This document shows positions 52,168 through 62,919 of a stretch of DNA of 64,000 nucleotides, one piece after another. Numbering within the stretch: the first letter of the stretch is position 1; the number at the start of each line of letters is the position of its first letter. The DNA is taken from assembly GCA_030490835.1 (NCBI GenBank), contig CM059971.1:36752012-36816011 (forward strand), written 5' to 3'. Made by a program: the position numbers and the translations under genes. This DNA comes from Annona cherimola. Lineage: Eukaryota > Streptophyta > Magnoliopsida > Magnoliales > Annonaceae. The notes under the pieces are model-generated. The model did not search any database and was not told where the DNA came from. It saw only the letters and a program-made list of their open reading frames with translations.

Positions 52168-53763
52168 ATGGCTCCAAAGTCCAGACCTCCCAAGATAGCT
52201 GTATCAAAACCTTCTCTCAAACCTATTCCCAGAAAATCTACATCCCATACTGAAGACGAGGTGCCTAGGAGGCAACGAACCTCTTCAAAGCGAGGCTGGG
52301 AAGAACCATCCACTTCCACTGGCCGCCTGGTACGTTTTCAAACGGGAACTCCATCAACAACAGCTGGTCGTGAGGAACAACCCCAAACCTCACACAGCAC
52401 TCAATCTGGGGCGAGAAGGAAAGGCAACACAGCTGGCAAAGCTCAGGTGTTAAAAATGCCGACTACGTACTTCAAGACCGAACTCCAGCACAGTCGGTTC
52501 TACAAATCCTTCTAAGAGCGGAAGGTATTCATTCTCAAAATTATTGATTTCAAGTTTCTGAAAGATTATGGATCAGATATAGAAGACCTATTGGAATTCC
52601 AAGGTTGGACCAAGCTGCTAAAAGAAGATGAAAGAGTCTATCTGGATTTAACTAGGATCTTCTATTACTTGTGGGATGAAGAATACTATGGCGTCTTTGT
52701 AAAAGGAGTTGACATGTTCTTTGGCATTGGCGTAACTCCAAATTTGGAAGGAGCAATGATAAACATTGGACAGATACTTGAGGTTCCACATGAAGATGAA
52801 CCAATCCCTACAGACATCTCACTTGATCAGATATATAATCAGCTCACCCGGAGCAATAAGTATCATCTAGGGATCAAGTTTCTACATTACATGGATCTGT
52901 CTCCAAGGCTACGGGTTCTACGCCTATTGATGGCCCACTGCATCTATCCTAAGGGTGGAGGAAGAAATCAACTGAACCCTCAAGAAGCTGGAATATTATG
53001 GAAAATCATAAACAGGGTAAAAGTCAGTCTTCCCTGTTTATTCATTGAAGCCCTTAGCTGCAGAAAGGACAATCCACGGGGAGTTCTACCTTACGGTACA
53101 TGGATCACGAAGATCCTCGAGCATTTTGAAGTGGATATTGAAGGAGAGCCCTTTGAAGTACTAAAATCCACAAATGCAATCAACAAAGCATTGATCCAGA
53201 GAATGAAGATCAATGTACATGAACTAAGGGCCGAAGCAGAAGTTCCAGAAGAGGTTGGACGAACACCTACTGAGGGGGAGCAGCCCCCAGAAGCCTAACC
53301 GGCTCCACCACAGGATATACCTGAGGAGCCAGCCTCTCCCATGTCACATGGATCATACTCTCCACGGGGATCAGGCATTCCAGATCCAGCACCACAACCA
53401 TCATCTCTGGAGATAACTTTGCAAACCATTCGAGATGAGATGGCTCAATAGGAAAATAGAGTTACAAGTCTCATCTCTGGGGTCCTCACAGCCATCATGG
53501 ACATGCATTCCCGACAGGACCGTATGGATCGAGAATTGCGGACTATACGCTATCATCTAGCATTCGGGCGTCATCGTAATCGGCCCATACCCGAACTAGA
53601 TCCGTTTGAATCCGGATCAGTTCATCGAGATCCAACCCCCGCACCTGTTTCATCCTTCTATTCGTCTGCTCATGTTCGACCCGTCAAACCTACTCAATCT
53701 TCATATCCCATTTTCAAATTTCAATTCACCAAATCCTTGGTAATTGAATCTCATTTTGAGTGA
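52168..53763 (+). pseudogene. Extra ORF (aORF) of element H, three in-frame stops
   Basis: Starts MAPKSRPPKIAVSKPSLKPI and stays in one frame for 532 codons, closely matching the intact copy in J. Premature stops: TAA at 52513-52515 (just after HSRFYKSF), TAA at 53296-53298 (after PPEA) and TAG near 53449 (Gln position, C to T). The conserved blocks FQGWTKLLKEDERVYLDLTR, DLSPRLRVLRLL and VLPYGTWITKIL are all present. Loss is by point mutation, not by frameshift. Confidence 0.85.
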
Positions 53764-54046
53764 TTGACAAAAAGGGAGAGATAGGATATAGTTTTTTGAG
53801 TAAGTGTTAGGACATGACATAGGTTTTAGAGTTTTTGGGTTGGGTAGCTTGTATATAAGTTTTATTTTACTTTGCATTGTAATCTGTATGAATCATAATG
53901 ATATGAAATATGTTTTATGCTCTAATATTTGTTTCATGCTTTGTTTGAAAGATATTTGATGCTCTGTTTTGAAAATTATATAAATGTGTTTTTCTTGGAA
54001 AATACAAACTCAAATTAGTTTTGTCAATCATCAAAAAGGGGGAGAT
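53764..54046 (+). promoter_or_regulatory. Polypurine tracts and spacer before the 3' LTR of H
   Basis: TTGACAAAAAGGGAGAGATA (from about 53763) and the terminal tract CATCAAAAAGGGGGAGAT ending at 54046. Between them is AT-rich sequence without a gene. Confidence 0.78.
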
Positions 54047-55757
54047 TGTTGGAAACAGTAGTTAAAACAAAACAAATTGACCAAAGCATAATTTTTTATG
54101 ATTAACAAATTCAAATTTGAGTATGAAATGATTACTGATAGTTTTAATGAATGTCTTAAGGAATGAAAATCAGCCAAGTCGATTCCCAAGTCGACTCCCA
54201 CTTCGACTTAGGGTGAAGTCGATCTCGAAGTCGACTCCACATACGACTTCAACAGGTACCTGATGGACAGATTTGAAATTGGAAGATGAACATCCAAAGT
54301 CGCAGTCGAAGTCGACTCCACTTGCGACTTGGAAGCCAAGTCGCAGACGAAGTCGACTCCAGTATCGACTTGAAGTTGCACATTTCTCTCCAGCGTTGAT
54401 TTTGGGGGACAACACATTCGAAGTCGCAGTCGAAGTCGACTCCACTTGCGACTTGAGGCCAAGTCGCATATGAAGTCGACCCCAAGATCGACTTGAGTTT
54501 CTCAAGCCCAAGTTAAAGGTGCAAGTTCATTTCAAGATGAAGACAACTCAAGTTTTTCAAACCTGAGTATATAAAGGCTAATTCAAGCTTAAAGCAAGCA
54601 AGGCATATGAATTCATTCCAAATCAAAGATGATTTGTCCATACAAGAATCAAGTTCTCCAAGATTTGAAGCAAATCCAAGCCTTTAGTATTGAAGGACAA
54701 GAAGAAGAAAGAAGTTAAGCAAGCAAGAATTATATCAACAAAGATCAAACTGACTTGGTACAAGGAAATAGTCAAGTCGCACCCCAAGTCGACTCCAAGA
54801 TCGACTTGAGGCCAAGTCTGAAACCAAGTCGACCCAGAACACAGACTTGGAAACTGAAGAACAGCCGAAGTCGCACTCGAAGTCGACTCCAGCATGCGAC
54901 TTGGGCGAAGTAGCAAACGAAGTCGACTCCACCTGCGACTTGGAGACGTAACGTTCGAATTTTTGAACGTTGGAACATTTATTACGCGCCAACCACCTCT
55001 ATAACGTTCAAAATCTTCCCTCCTCTATATATAGATACTCAAGCAAACGTGGATACACACAACATAGAGCCTAAAGAGAGGAAAGAAGTGCTAGTAAGAG
55101 TTTTCATTTGCTTTTCTCTACAATTGAGTGATCTATACACTTTCAAAGGAAGAACAAGCTTCAAAGTTGCGGTTTGCTTCAACGAAATACAATTGGTTGC
55201 TTCAACGAAATACAATTGGTTGCTTCTACAGATTCTTCCTCAAGCTGAAACTAGCTACACAACTCAGTAAAGTGTAGATCTCCTTTATTTTCTCATTATT
55301 GTTTATTTTTAGTGCTTGGTTTAAGTTTGGTGATTCAAACCAAGACATTGCAAGTAGAGTTGTGATTGGAGTGTAACTCATCACCTACTTGTGTTGATTG
55401 TATATGCCCCCTAGAGCTTGAATCTAGAAAAGAGCAGAGGCTCTGATTGTATATGCCCCCTAGAGCTTGAATCTAGAAGAGAGCGGAGACTCTAGTTGTA
55501 TTCGCGGAATATATAGTGGAACCCAAGTCACAACGGTGTGTGAGCTTGGAAGAGTGGAGTAGGGAAAGGTTGCCCGAACCACTATAAATCTTGTCTACTG
55601 CTTTTCTTTATTGCTTTCATTATCTCATTGCTTTCTATTTGTTACAATCTAGGGGATTGAAACTTTAAAGGGGTTAAGTTTTGATTTACCAAAGAATTTT
55701 TCAAGAACCCAATTCACCACTCCCCTCTTGGGTTTTGCCATAAACTCGGGACCAACA
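54047..55757 (+). repeat. 3' LTR of element H
   Basis: 1711 bp. Nearly identical to the 5' LTR; the length difference is a 23-bp tandem duplication (55174-55196 and 55197-55219, unit TTGCTTCAACGAAATACAAT plus TGG) and one base near the end. About ten GTCGAC sites lie at 54190-54940. Confidence 0.94.
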
Positions 55758-55762
55758 AGAGT

Positions 55763-56455
55763 GATTGGCAAGTCGTTCAAGCATTTGATTAATGAAAGGC
55801 AAAGGAAAATGATCCTTTCGGGTGGCAATATTTAACTTGCAATAATCGATGCACATTCACCAACCTGTGACTGTCCTCGTGGGTATAAGTTCATTTTTAT
55901 CATTTTTCACGACAATCATACCGCCTTTCTTTGGTACAACATGTATTGGGCTTACCCAACTGCTATCAGAAATAGGGTAGATGATTTCGGCATCAAGAAG
56001 TTTTAAAATTTCCTTTTTCACCACTTCTTTCATGTTTGGATTTAGACGCCTTTGAGGTTCAATGCTTGTCTTACAATTTTCCTCCATTAGAATTCTGTGC
56101 ATGCATAGAGAAGGACTGATACCAGGTAGGTCATTAATGCAGTAGCCAATTGTCTTCCTATGTCTTCTTAGTATAGCTAATAGTTCATCATATTGGGATT
56201 CGGAAATATTTGCGTTGATTATGACTGGATAAGTATCGTTTGGGCCAAGAAATGCATACCTGAGATTTTTAGGAAGATATTTGAGTTCTACCTTTGGTGC
56301 TTCTTCCTTTGCTTTTGTCGAGGGAAAGGAATTGAAGTCTATATCCAGCTTCCCAGGAGATGAGTCGGCAACAAGTGAGATAAAAGGGCTTCCATCCAAG
56401 AGAGCTGCACAAGCAGACATTTCAGGGTTATCATTTTCAACAGTTGCACTCTAAA
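55763..56455 (-). pseudogene. pol: Reverse transcriptase N-terminal half of element G (left of insertion H)
   Basis: Reads LKYLPKNLRYAFLGPNDTYP, CMHRILMEENCKTSIEPQRR, VVKKEILKLLDAEIIYPISD, SSWVSPIHVVPKKGG and TRTVTGW. A frameshift and a stop follow at 55857, where family members continue WRVCIDYRKLN. After the shift it reads KDHFPLPFINQMLERLANHS up to the TSD of H. A stop near 56453 separates it from the protease region. Confidence 0.88.
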
Positions 56456-56555
56456 TGATACATATCTCTATTGGGTCATCCTTTTCTTCGATCGGCAAAG
56501 AGTTGATGAAGTCGACCCGTAGGCAAGAGTTATCAGTTGATAGGTGCTTTGTTGC

Positions 56556-56801
56556 CTAAGAAAGGTTAAATTCGACCTTTTCATCTCCAACTATCAGTGA
56601 GAGTCGACCATTCTTGACATCTATGATGGCTCCAGCGGTGGCTAAGAAAGGTCGTTCGAGAATGATTGGGATTTGGCGATCCTTCTCCATATTGAGGACT
56701 ACAAAGTCGGCTGGGATGAACAATTTGCCAACTTTCAAGGGAACGTCTTCAAGGATGCCGACTGGAAATTTGATTGATTGGCCGGCCAGTTGGAGAGACA
56801 T
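56556..56801 (-). pseudogene. pol: Protease C-terminal part of element G (left of insertion D)
   Basis: Reads MSLQLAGQSIKFPVGILEDV, KVGKLFIPADFVVLNMEKDR, QIPIILERPFLATAGAIIDV and VEFNLS then a stop. This is the retropepsin second half, with IPIILERPFL in place of the usual LGRPFL. It joins 62375-62919 when D is removed (SMS, then LQLAGQ). Confidence 0.88.
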
Positions 56802-56863
56802 TGTGGCGCCCCCGACCCGAGGCCTCCACAAGCCTTACTCCACAACCGTTTCGATTGGTAAAT

Positions 56864-56889
56864 GTGATCAGGATTGTTGCCCTGATCAC
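56864..56889 (-). other. Terminal stem-loop of element D
   Basis: GTGATCAGG and CCTGATCAC form a perfect 9-bp stem around the loop GCAACAAT or its complement. Loop and position are shared with B and C, while stem bases differ. Confidence 0.65.
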
Positions 56890-57379
56890 GCGGCGGGTTC
56901 TTAATTTGATCTCATCCAAATTTTTTTTTCCTTTCATCATATAAGCATACACTTGTCATCATTCATAGTTGGCTCATCCATATCATCATAAAATTTATCG
57001 TACAAGTATTTTTACTTTCATATTGTAGGCAACATATATATATTCATGAATAAAAATTCACAAAGAATTTTATAAATAATCACTTATATATTTACACCAT
57101 ACATAATCAATCCCATTTCATTATAAGTAGTACATTCATCTATTCATTCTTCAAACATACCACTTCCTTTTAGCTTTGCTCCTTTCCTCGAGCCTTAAAC
57201 CTGTCTAAGAATGGAAAAACAAAACGTGAGTGATAAACTCAGTAAGCAAGCATCATTTTTTCATTTAAATGCATCCCTTGCCTATTCGGTAGGAAACACT
57301 TATCAAGTGATCAACTACCAATAGGAAGAAACCTTTTATAGAAATTTTCTTTATAATACACTCATAAAACTTTGTGCAT

Positions 57380-57790
57380 GTCCCCAGTTTGAGGATTATC
57401 AAGGGTGATGTCTATGCATCTAAACCGTTTTTCATGGGGACAATTGTTCATCCCAAAATATTTTTCATCTAACATGAGGACATGTCTATGTCCAAAAATA
57501 TTTTTCATATGGCATAGGACAATTATATGTCCTAAAACATTTTTCTTATAACCTTTTTCCCCATGAGGTTATTTACATGTCCCAAAACATCATCTATTTA
57601 AATTTCTTTATAACCCAACTCGGGGTTATTCAAAAGTAATGTATGTGCATAGGAATCTTTTATCTATGCGGACATTCTCATGTCCAAAAATATTTTTTCA
57701 TATAAACCTCTTTTAACCAGCATATAAGATACCAAACCCTTTTTAAACCAATATGGCGGACATATTCATGTCCTAAAATATTTTTTGGTA
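57380..57790 (-). repeat. Degenerate ATGTCC/GGACAT repeat array in element D
   Basis: Seven or so irregular units of the type CATGTCCAAAAATATTTTTC or GGACATGTCTATGTCC recur every 40-90 bp. Many contain GGACAT followed by ATGTCC and could form small hairpins. It lies in predicted intron 2 and is absent from the shorter copy B. Confidence 0.6.
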
Positions 57791-57997
57791 TCTTCTGAAA
57801 ACTAAACGTAAATCCATTTGAAACCAACACGAATCCATTTAAAACTAAACAGCGTCGGTGCCCATTTTGGGACTTTTAAAGCATAGGGAACATATATATG
57901 TTCTAAAAACATATGGATTTGTGTCTCTGACCCTCAGGTTGGTGACACTTAACAAGTGATCATCCTTCCCTAAGAAAGAAACCTTTCATGAGACAGC

Positions 57998-58080
57998 ACG
58001 CGAGCCAGGTGCCTGCTCATGAGCTTACTTCCATTTCAGAGAGGGCGCCGCCGGCCTCCAGCCTTCCCTAAGCGACTCGG
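57998..58080 (-). other. GC-rich conserved block of element D
   Basis: On the minus strand: GAGTCGCTTAGGGAAGGC, GGCCGGCGGCGCCCTCTCTG, AAATGGAAGT and GGCACCTGGCTCGC. Close to C (16449-16528) and recognisable in B. Confidence 0.65.
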
Positions 58081-58264
58081 CAGTAGGTAAATGTGAGCTC
58101 TGGTTTTCAACCATTTTGGTCCGTAACTGCCTCAACCATGAGCCTAGTACATCGTTTTGCGCATACTCGTATGCTAGTAATGATTTTCACAAAACTTAGC
58201 ACAGTCACTTGAATGTGCCCTTTTTCAAGCCTCAGCTTGATATGTATAAAGTCAACTTAGTCCC

Positions 58265-58414
58265 CAGACTATGTCCTTCTTGAATTGAGAACTGGGCATG
58301 ATTGTTTTGAAAATAAAATATTTTAAACCACTCAGTCCGCAGACTATGCCCTTCTCGAATTGAGAACTGGGCGTGGTTGTTTTGAAAATAAAATATTTTT
58401 GTAAACTATTTCCA
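58265..58414 (-). repeat. Two-copy 75-bp tandem duplication in element D
   Basis: Copies start CAGACTATG at 58265 and 58340 and share TTGAGAACTGGGC and TTTTGAAAATAAAATATTTT. The unit is a multiple of three, giving a spurious duplicated peptide on the minus strand. Confidence 0.8.
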
Positions 58415-59453
58415 AATCCTGATGTTAGGATGACCACCCTTAAAGAGTTTAGCAATGTTTTGATAAATCCATTTTACGAAACATTTGAAATATTTGAGAA
58501 GACAATATTTTGCAAAACTTTAATGATTTGCTAAACAACTTTTGAAATTCTCATTTTTAGAAGCTTTTGAACTAATTCAAAACTCGCGGAGACAAAACTT
58601 TGCTTAATAATATTTTTATGAGCAAAACATATGTAACTCACTTCCATCAACTGTAATGGCATTATCTGTCTTGTCCACGTCACTTTCTTGTTATTCTTAT
58701 ATATATATAGAGGAGTTTGCATAATCTTTTGATCATTATTTAAACATAAAATCCACCAAATCATTTTGTAGGACTGGTCATCCTTAAATCTTTTTAGAAC
58801 ATCAGAGTAAAGTATCTTCAAAGTGTTACAACTCTAAGAGTTGAAAAGCACTTTGATAGATTATTTCAGAACACCTACATAAATCTCAAAATACGTACAT
58901 AAATTCAATTTATGACATTTAATGGAAATCATTTCAAAAGATCTATTTATTTCTAGAAACCATTTTGTAAAGAATTACATTTTTCAATAAAACTCCTTAT
59001 AAACCACACTTGTATAAACTTGCTTATATTAAAACCATCTTAAAACCCACATCATATTTTCAAGAACTGAGCTTGCTTACTCTATAAGCAATTCTCCACA
59101 TCATTAATATAAACATGATCAAGTAATTTTAATACTTGAATATAAACATTATGCTTGAAAATTCACTTACTTATCCTGTAAGCAACTATGAAACCAACTT
59201 ATTAAAGCAAGTTCATGAATTTCATAAAATTCCTTTGAAACAATGTTTTGGAATGTTTGCTTGCTTACTTGTAAGCAAAATCTTTAAAATCATTAATATA
59301 AAGCATTTTCAATCTTGGCAACACTTGTGATAAAGTAATTATTTTAAGAAGTATTGCTTGTTTCTCATGAAACAATCCTTAAGGCATTTTATTTAAGCTA
59401 TCGTTTTCAAAATATAGGAGGAAATCAATATTTTGGAAAGTTTGCTTGCTTAC

Positions 59454-59498
59454 CTATCTCACGTTAGCTTTCTGAATCCGCCTTTTCTTTGCCCTTGC
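59454..59498 (-). other. Microexon-like segment of element D (45 nt)
   Basis: On the minus strand, preceded by TTTTCATGTAG and followed by GTAAGCAAGC, starting GCAAGGGCAAAGAAAAGGCG. Predicted intron 1 is 60879-59499 and intron 2 59453-57205. The donor-like GTAAGCAA motif recurs about three more times between 59057 and 59290, so donor choice is uncertain. Confidence 0.58.
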
Positions 59499-62374
59499 CT
59501 ACATGAAAATAATATAAAATTTCTTATATTCCTTTTGCTTGCATCCAACTTAATTTTTCAACCCATTTTCATTAACATATATCATTCATTTGACTTCTCA
59601 AGTCATTAGATACATATTTGCACATTTCATCGGTTAACACATAACATATACAATCCCATAAGTAGGGTAACCATTCCATCACATAATAATCATCCAATAA
59701 TTAACATTGAAAGGTTCATTAACATTCATTTACCATTTTTCACTTATTTTCCAAAATTTACACATTGGTGCTCCTTTTAAGCACACGTCATCGCCTTAAA
59801 CTTCATAAATTAATTTCAAATTTTAAAATTGATCATTATGCACTCTAAAAAGATATATAATCATAAATTATATCATTTTTTCATATATTTTTGCACAAAA
59901 TCACATTACATAAGTCATTTTCCACTTATGCATATTTATCCTTTCACATATGCCCATTTAGCAACACATATAAGAGACATTTCATAAAACATTTCAAGTC
60001 AGAAACTTGGTCACTAATTCAGAATGGTTATTACCCTTAGTTATCACTTTATTTAGGATATTTTTATGGTATTTAAATCCAATAATCATAGGTTTCCAAA
60101 ACAGCAACTTTGGAACCCATTTTTCACACATTTAACGTGTTTCTTGACACATAACTCTAAACAATTTTATAAATTCGAATTTTCAGCAATTAATCTAAAT
60201 TTTACTAAACAAAATTTAGGGTATTAACATATATATTAATTTGGATCATTTCTACATAGGTTTCATATTTCTTTTTGATTTTTTTCTCAAACTATCCACA
60301 TATGCTGAAATTAGGTGTACTGAAATCTCTAAATATTGATTTATAATCAAATAAAGGTATTTAATTCTGAAATTTCTATCATATATCCATAAATTAATTA
60401 ATTAACTTTCATAAAAATTTAATCACGAAATATTATATTATATATTTATTTTGGCATTTTCACTGTACTGGACAGTGTTATGAGTATAGGGTCAGCACTA
60501 ATCACGTGAATTATGGGGCATATTTATACCCACTAAAAACAAATTTTTATTTTTTTATTATGATAATAAATATTGTTTATATATTATGAAAAATTTTCAG
60601 CCCTAAATTACTTTTATAAAAATTATTAAAAATCATTTTCTACAGCTGATCCTGTCACCCATTTTACCCTGTTTAGGTTAATATTCTCGGATTTTTAATT
60701 TGAAACCTGCATAATATTTAAATCTAAATTTTTTTTAGTCTCTTAATAATAATATAATGAGCTTGTCAACAAATTTTCATGGTGAAAATTCTTCTTTTAC
60801 TACTTTATTCATATTTTGGTTTATAACATCATATAATTTCCAGATTTGAAGTATAAACTCAAAATAATCATATACTTACTTGATTAAATGGGTGATTTCT
60901 CCTTCTCCCCTTTTCTTTTCCTTCTTTGTTTCTTCCTTCTTGGCTGGGATAGGGCTGAACGTGCTGCTGTTCTTGGGGTGCAAGTTTCAGCACTTAGAAA
61001 AAAATATTTTCCAAGCCCCTCTTCACATGACCGAGCATCCCATGTAGAGAGCTGGATTTTCCAACTGTGGGCCCCACTTTGGAGCTGGATTTTCCATAGA
61101 AATTTAATGTGTGCTTATCCCCCTAATGTGCTGGTTAATTTTTGGCCATAAAAAATATTTTTATCATTTTTTATTAAACCAAAAATCTGCTTAAGATAGA
61201 ATCAATCCAAGCTGTCCACTTGTCACGTCCATAGCTGCTGCCCATTTTCATATTTTTTTCTATTTTTTTAATAATCTCAATTTGAGGGTAAATTATACAC
61301 CTAATTATCATTTAATTAATCCATTAATTTGGCATAAAAAAATTAGTAAAAAATCATTACAGCAGCATCAAACAGTGCACATCATTTGCCTCAACATGCT
61401 GTCCATTTTTTCCACCTTTCATGGCAGCTGTAATTCATGACTTTTCTTGGATTTTTTCCACATGATTAAATGCTAATTTATATGTCCCAATATTTCATCT
61501 ATTTATGTGCATTATTTATAAAATAAAAAAATAAAAAAAATCCAGCAACAACATCACTTGAACATCCATGTATGGACACCTCACCTATTCTCACTTTGAG
61601 CACTCCCTAGCTCCATTAATTCCAGCGGCATAACCATGAATTTTGACACATATTTAATCATAAAATAACCTGCATTTCACCTGCATTTGACACCTATTTG
61701 GAGCATTAAAAATTGCATTCAATTCATGCACCTTTTGCCTTAAATGCATGGTACTTTTGAGGTGTAAAAGTCAACTGTATACACCTTTTCTAATGCAGGA
61801 ATTTTCCCAATATAATTTTCTTAATCTAAACCTTCCAAAATTTTAATCTCATAATTTCATTCAATCGTTTCAAATTTCATCTCAATCCGATTTTCCTAGC
61901 TCAAGTTATAGCCGTTTGAAATTAACGGTTGGATTTGAGCTATGTTCAATAAATCATCACACCAATTTCATCAAGGATTTTCATAACCCAATAATTCGAT
62001 AATACCAAGCCCATTTTCATCAACTTCCCTCTCAAATTTCACTTGAATCCGCCTTACAGTTGTTGAGTTATGAATTTTCTAGTGTTTTTCCACTTAACTT
62101 GATAATTATCCTTTAAATTCTCATAATTCATATCAAATAATTTAAAATCATTCCATGATACACTGGTAAGTTTCAACCACCAACAAATTACTTTAATCCC
62201 TTTGTCCCATATTAGCTCATAATGATCACTTGAATCATCATTGCTAATCCTTAGCCCTAATTACCATAGTTTAGCAAAGTCACAAAAATTATTTAAAATT
62301 CAATAAATTTACTTATAAATCACATGTAAATGTTCAATGCATATATTGAATCCTACTTAGATTGGGGTTTCACA

Positions 62375-62919
62375 GACATAGACGTTGATTTTGGATCACC
62401 CATGTTCATCTTTTTACACATGGAGAGTGGGATCAAACTTACACTGGCTCCGAGATCACATAGTGCTTTGCTAATTTGGACATTCCTAAGAGCACATGGA
62501 ATGGAGAAGCTTCTAGGGTCCTTTATCTTCTCAGGTAACTTGTTCTGTAAAATAGCGTTGCACTCCTCAGTGAGGGAAATGGTTCCGTACTCCTCGAGTT
62601 TTCTTTTGTTGGATAGCATGTCCTTGAGAAATTTTGCATAAGCTGGCATTTGGAAAAGCATGTCAATGAAAGGCACGTTTATTGACAGGTTCTTGAGAGT
62701 AGAAACAAACTTCTCGAACTGCTTTTGGAGCTTAGCCTGTCGTTGCCTTTGTGGGAAGGGGAGAGGAGGCTGGTAAGGAAGTGGTAGTACATATAGCTTT
62801 TCCACCACTGGTTCTGGTTGTGGCTCCTCTTCTTGCTTCTTTTCTTGCTCAGCATCCTTTTCTGTGATCATTTGAGGTGGATCGAGTTGCTTTCCACTCC
62901 GCAAGATAACCGCCTGCAC
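62375..62919 (-). pseudogene. pol: Protease N-terminal part and gag-protease linker of element G
   Basis: Reads VQAVILRSGKQLDPPQ, a Glu/Pro-rich linker, PFPQRQRQAKLQKQFEKFVS, LSINVPFIDMLFQMPAYAKF, SIPCALRNVQISKALCDLGA and SVSLIPLSMCKKMNMG. The CDLGAS motif holds the catalytic Asp of Athila-type proteases. It is continuous in frame with gag upstream except for one TAG at about 62920. The coding sequence is broken at SMS by element D. Confidence 0.88.

Larger units (their letters stand above)
37053..55757 (+). mobile_element. Element H: Sirevirus-type copia retrotransposon inserted in the RT of G
   Basis: TSD AGAGT at 37048-37052 and 55758-55762. Deleting H and one TSD rejoins the Athila RT between LANHS and YFCYLDGYSG. 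Order: 5' LTR, primer site, gag, deleted pol, [element J], GTCGAC repeats, pyrimidine tract, extra ORF with stops, polypurine tracts, 3' LTR. The two LTRs differ by about 20 substitutions by eye over 1.69 kb plus a 23-bp duplication, so the insertion is fairly recent. Confidence 0.94.
56802..62374 (-). mobile_element. Element D: non-coding TG...CA element (putative solo LTR), 5573 bp
   Basis: On the minus strand it starts TGTGAAACCCC and ends GGGGCGCCACA. TSD GACAT at 56797-56801 and 62375-62379; it splits the protease of G. No credible protein ORF in 5.6 kb. It shares with B and C the donor (60879-60878), a 45-nt microexon (59498-59454), the CTCACGTTTTGTTTTTCC branch and pyrimidine region with acceptor (57206-57205), a GC-rich block (57998-58080) and a terminal hairpin (56864-56889). 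Intron 2 is expanded by repeats (57380-59290). It may be a very long LTR of Tekay/Del type, or a non-coding element of its own. Confidence 0.85.

Noticed and set aside
54180..54960. CRISPR-like array of regularly repeated GTCGAC units
   Set aside because: Units are irregular, self-complementary, sit inside plant LTRs and have no unique spacers.
62330..62641. Plus-strand 103-codon open frame across the end of D
   Set aside because: It overlaps the Athila protease on the other strand and crosses the insertion border; no domain is recognisable.
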